Of a DNA stretch of 8,498 nt, positions 6,245 to 8,498 are shown piece after piece (position 1 is the stretch's first letter; each line of letters opens with the position of its first letter). The translations under genes and the position numbers were made by a program. The notes beneath the pieces are model-generated. The model did no database searches. It was given only the letters and a program-made list of their open reading frames with translations, and was not told where the DNA came from. This stretch comes from Nitrosotalea sp. (lineage in GTDB: Archaea > Halobacteriota > Syntropharchaeia > Alkanophagales > Methanospirareceae): assembly GCA_020725315.1 (NCBI GenBank), contig DYFG01000066.1:1-8498 (forward strand), read 5' to 3'.

Positions 6245-6618
6245 TGTTCAGATATCGAGAGGAGGGATTAGCAAATCGGGTAATAGAAAAATTAAAAGTA
6301 CTGAATCTCGACCTGCGTCTGATGCATGTCTGCGGCACCCATCAAGATACAATGGTGAAGTTCGGTTTGAATTCGATGTTACAAGAAGCGGGCATAGAGG
6401 TGAGGGCTGGACCGGGCTGCCCGGTTTGTGTGACGACGACAAAGGAGATAGAAGAAGCGATTCTTTTAGCACGAAAAGGGAAGGTGGTTGCGACGTTTGG
6501 TGATATGTTCAGGGTTCCCGGGCCCCAACTTCCGCATCGGTCATCGCAGATACTCCGCCGGAGAATTTCTCTATCCTCTCTGCGCACCGACTCATCCCAC
6601 CTGCGATGGAAGCGTTAA
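6244..6618 (+). CDS. hypD N-terminal fragment as read from its own ATG
   Basis: A 124-codon frame. Residues 1-93 are genuine HypD, including the CGTHQ and GPGCPVCV cysteines and GDMFRVPG. From about residue 94 (PQLPHRSSQILRRR and onwards) the sequence is out-of-frame readthrough of the downstream half and has no HypD likeness. The ATG overlaps the hypC stop by one base. If translated, the product would lack the GFETT region and the Fe-S domain. Confidence 0.55.
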   Translation: MFRYREEGLANRVIEKLKVLNLDLRLMHVCGTHQDTMVKFGLNSMLQEAGIEVRAGPGCPVCVTTTKEIEEAILLARKGKVVATFGDMFRVPGPQLPHRSSQILRRRISLSSLRTDSSHLRWKR

Positions 6619-7193
6619 TAAAAATGGGCGAGATGAAGATAGACGGGTTCATCAATCCAGGTCATGTATCAACGATTATAGGAGAACGGGCGTATGAATT
6701 TATATCCACTCGATATAAGGTGCCGCAGGTGATTGCAGGCTTTGAGCCGCTGGATGTGCTCATTGCCGCTTACCTGCTCGCGAGGCAGATACGCACTGGT
6801 GAGGCAAAGGTAGAGAATGAATATGCACGAGTGGTGAAACCTGAGGGAAATGAGAAAGCGAAGCGAATAATGGAAGCGGTTTTTGAACCGTTTGACGTAA
6901 GCTGGCGAGGTTTTTCCGTTATACCGGGCAGTGGACTTAGATTGAAAGAAGAATTCGCGAAGTATGATGCGAGGAAACGATACGAAGATGATTTAAGCGA
7001 GTTGTCCTGCGATTATAGAGAGCCAGAGGGCTGTAGATGTGGAGAGATCCTGAGGGGGCTGGTGTATCCAGCGGATTGTCCTCTGTTTGGTACTGGTTGC
7101 ACGCCACAGCATCCTATCGGACCCTGTATGGTCTCAATTGAAGGCTCCTGCAATATACTGTTCAGGTATGGAAGACATAGGATTGGTGTTTGA
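6606..7193 (+). CDS. hypD C-terminal fragment
   Basis: A 195-codon frame from the first ATG after the junction. HypD-like sequence in the same frame begins earlier, at about 6522, so this ATG is an internal methionine (in PPAMEALIKMG) and not a native start. It contains INPGHVSTIIG, VIAGFEPLDVL, the KVENEYARVVKPEGN stretch and the cysteine-rich Fe-S end (CRCGEI, DCPLFGTGCTPQ, IGPCMVS). All are recognisable and undamaged, which suggests a recent event or an artefact. Confidence 0.55.
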   Translation: MEALIKMGEMKIDGFINPGHVSTIIGERAYEFISTRYKVPQVIAGFEPLDVLIAAYLLARQIRTGEAKVENEYARVVKPEGNEKAKRIMEAVFEPFDVSWRGFSVIPGSGLRLKEEFAKYDARKRYEDDLSELSCDYREPEGCRCGEILRGLVYPADCPLFGTGCTPQHPIGPCMVSIEGSCNILFRYGRHRIGV

Positions 7194-7226
7194 GTAACAG
7201 CGAATAAAAAATAAGGATGGGGACGT

Positions 7227-7640
7227 ATGCACGAATGGTCATTGGCGGAAGCGGTGATCGCAACCGCACTTGAGGAATCGAGGAAAGAAGGGCTGGAAGA
7301 GATTACCGAAATAAAACTTAAGATAGGTGAATTACAGCAATTGGACGTCGAGATATTCAAATTTGCCTTGGATGAACTTGCCGAAACCCTGGATGAGGGC
7401 TCATTGCTGAAGGAGATGAAGATAAAAATGGAACCAGAAAAAGCGATCTTCAAATGCCGCGTTTGTGAAAAGGAATGGGATTTTGGTGAGACTGGGCTGA
7501 GCGAGGAGGAGTATGAAGCAGTTCATTTTGCGCCGGAGGTTGCTCATGCGTATATCAGATGTCCATCGTGTAAGAGCCCTGACTTTGAGGTGATTCAAGG
7601 GCGAGGTGTCTTGATACAAACGATAAAAGGGAAGAGGTAA
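7227..7640 (+). CDS. hypA: HypA nickel metallochaperone
   Basis: A 137-residue nickel-binding protein that, with a nucleotide-hydrolysing partner, inserts nickel into the [NiFe]-hydrogenase large subunit after the iron site is built. It begins MHEWSLAEAV; H2 and the N-terminus are the nickel ligands, which fixes the ATG at 7227. The zinc site is formed by C77-x2-C80 and C112-x2-C115. The roughly 30 residues between the pairs (DFGETGLSEEEYEAVHFAPE and on) make it longer than bacterial HypA (about 115 aa); such an insert is usual in archaeal, Thermococcus-like HypA. It starts 33 bases after hypD, with AAGGATGGGG as ribosome-binding sequence. The ATPase gene starts 6 bases after its stop, so the two are likely made together. 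Confidence 0.95.
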   Translation: MHEWSLAEAVIATALEESRKEGLEEITEIKLKIGELQQLDVEIFKFALDELAETLDEGSLLKEMKIKMEPEKAIFKCRVCEKEWDFGETGLSEEEYEAVHFAPEVAHAYIRCPSCKSPDFEVIQGRGVLIQTIKGKR

Positions 7641-7646
7641 CTCAAA

Positions 7647-8399
7647 ATGGTGATGGATCCTCGCTTAAGCGTTATTGATACACGATTGGCTAGAATAAAG
7701 CGATTAATCGCGGTTTCCGGCGGTAAAGGAGGAATTGGTAAGAGTTTAATCTCATCGTTACTCGCATTAACATTGTCCCGATTGGGTTATACGGTTGGGC
7801 TGCTGGATTTGGATTTATCCGCACCCTCGACGCATGTGATACTTGGAATAGAGGGTGTGTATCCGAAGGAAGAGAGGGGAATCGTTCCGCCTGAGGTTCA
7901 TGGCATAGAGTTTATGAGCATTGTGTATTTCACCGGTGATGAGCCCACGCCACTGCGAGGTACCGATATCTCTAATGCGCTGCTGGAATTGCTCGCCATT
8001 ACACAATGGGGTTCACTCGATTTCCTGATTGTGGACATGCCGCCTGGCATTGGAGATGCCTCACTGGATATCATACGGTGGTTGAGGAAGGCGGAATTTC
8101 TCGTGGTGACCACCGGTTCAAAAGTAGCATTAGAAACGGTAAAGAAAGTGTTAAAAATGCTCAATGAGTTGAATAGGCCAATTATCGGTGTCATTGAGAA
8201 TATGAAGCTGAGGGACTCTTCGGTAGTGAAAGAGGAGCTCAAAAAATTCGAGGTACCTCTGTTAGGCGCAATAGAGTTCGATATGAACCTTGAGGACTCA
8301 ATAGGCGATGCAAATAGGTTATTAGAGCGCGATGCTGCCGCACGTCTAAAAGAGATTGTCATGAGAAATCCAAGGTTTAATCTGGAGCAAGGCAGGTAA
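7647..8399 (+). CDS. Mrp/MinD-type ATPase, probable HypA partner (HypB-AT-like)
   Basis: A 250-residue SIMIBI ATPase. Deviant Walker A SGGKGGIGKS is at residues 24-33 (signature K27), LLDLDLSAPS is at 52-61, and FLIVDMPPGIGD at 126-137 holds the switch/Walker B aspartate. VIENM follows further on, as in Mrp/NBP35 proteins. The protein contains no cysteine at all, so it lacks the C-terminal CxxC used by Mrp/NBP35 Fe-S carriers. It directly follows hypA and no GTPase-type hypB is present. In Thermococcus an Mrp-like ATPase called HypB-AT partners HypA in nickel delivery; I infer the same job here. GAGGTAA, overlapping the hypA stop, is the likely ribosome-binding site for 7647; an alternative ATG is at 7653. 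The general Mrp family call is sure, the nickel role less so. Confidence 0.8.
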   Translation: MVMDPRLSVIDTRLARIKRLIAVSGGKGGIGKSLISSLLALTLSRLGYTVGLLDLDLSAPSTHVILGIEGVYPKEERGIVPPEVHGIEFMSIVYFTGDEPTPLRGTDISNALLELLAITQWGSLDFLIVDMPPGIGDASLDIIRWLRKAEFLVVTTGSKVALETVKKVLKMLNELNRPIIGVIENMKLRDSSVVKEELKKFEVPLLGAIEFDMNLEDSIGDANRLLERDAAARLKEIVMRNPRFNLEQGR

Positions 8400-8498
8400 T
8401 GAAAGGATTCATTTCATCTCCAGTTCCTTTACGGATTTTTACTAAAACTTCCCAACTGGGATAAAGGCATATTTCCTCTATACTCTCATATTTTGCAT
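8377..8498 (-). CDS. 3' end of an unrecognised convergent gene (partial)
   Basis: The minus strand is open from the window edge to a TAA at 8379-8377. It encodes 39 residues with a natural composition, including EEICLYPSWEVLVKIRKGTG and a tail ending FITCLAPD. The gene would begin beyond 8498. It overlaps the 3' end of the ATPase gene by 23 bases, tail to tail. I do not recognise the product; no motif can be named. It would account for the otherwise empty last 99 bases. The open stretch is short, so chance cannot be excluded. Confidence 0.45.
   Translation of the reverse strand, partial: AKYESIEEICLYPSWEVLVKIRKGTGDEMNPFITCLAPD

Larger units (their letters stand above)
6244..7193 (+). pseudogene. 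hypD: hypD, broken by an internal deletion with frame change
   Basis: HypD is the Fe-S scaffold on which, with HypC and HypE, Fe(CN)2CO is built. The first part (6244-6522) encodes normal HypD with C30 in HVCGTHQ, C59 and C62 in GPGCPVCV, and ends GDMFRVPG. The second part resumes in another frame at about 6522 with APTSASVIADTPPENFSILS and continues to a normal C-terminus with the four-Cys cluster region (CRCGEI, DCPLFGTGC, GPC). Compared from memory with E. coli HypD, about 46 residues between RVPG and the (A/M)PT of the GFETT(A/M)P motif are missing. The span is 950 bases, not a multiple of three, so about 136-139 bases seem lost. No other damage is visible. No functional HypD can come from this copy as written. 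It is either a recent pseudogene or an assembly error. Confidence 0.88.

Noticed and set aside
6192..6503. Forward frame overlapping hypC and hypD in a different phase.
   Set aside because: It covers sequence already explained by HypC and HypD and its product is low in hydrophobic residues with no recognisable motif.
6501..6610. Programmed frameshift as an explanation for the split hypD.
   Set aside because: A shift alone cannot restore the protein, because about 46 conserved residues are absent; there is also no slippery heptamer at the junction.

Overview
The window is archaeal. It carries ribosomal protein L40e, a protein found only in archaea and eukaryotes. The transcription starts look archaeal (TATA boxes with purine-rich BRE-like flanks, short leaders), and the nickel-enzyme maturation genes have archaeal architecture. 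Linkage of a CODH accessory ATPase (CooC type) to [NiFe]-hydrogenase maturation genes fits an anaerobic euryarchaeote with a CODH/ACS pathway, such as a methanogen, an ANME-type methanotroph or an Archaeoglobus relative. I cannot assign a lineage from this sequence alone.

Layout: 1-60 holds no gene I can support. A TATA box at about 68-80 serves rpl40e (115-261, 48 aa). A roughly 210-base gap carries the promoter of a second unit: cooC (472-1236), then hypF (1268-3541). An AT-rich restriction-modification pair follows directly: a DNA methyltransferase (3550-4923) and a PD-(D/E)XK endonuclease (4927-5868) starting 3 bases after it. A 148-base gap holds a composite hairpin and a new TATA box. 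Then comes a second maturation unit: hypC (6017-6244), hypD (6244-7193, broken), hypA (7227-7640) and a cysteine-free Mrp/MinD-type ATPase (7647-8399). At the right edge, the 3' end of an unrecognised minus-strand gene converges on that ATPase and overlaps it by 23 bases.

How they work together: HypF makes the carbamoyl/thiocyanate precursor of the CN ligands. HypC and HypD carry and assemble Fe(CN)2CO. HypA with an ATPase delivers nickel to hydrogenase. CooC does the analogous ATP-driven nickel insertion into CO dehydrogenase. The window is thus mainly a nickel-centre maturation cluster with a restriction-modification module inside it. No hypE, no GTPase-type hypB and no hydrogenase or CODH structural gene lies here.

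Most notable points: (1) hypD has lost about 46 codons plus the reading frame at one sharp junction (about 6519-6522), while the rest of the gene looks intact. (2) hypF carries two tandem perfect hairpins, in frame, in a variable loop of its C-terminal domain. (3) The R-M pair is compositionally foreign. (4) The ATPase in the hypB position lacks all cysteines, which argues against an Fe-S scaffold role and for a HypA-partner nickel ATPase.
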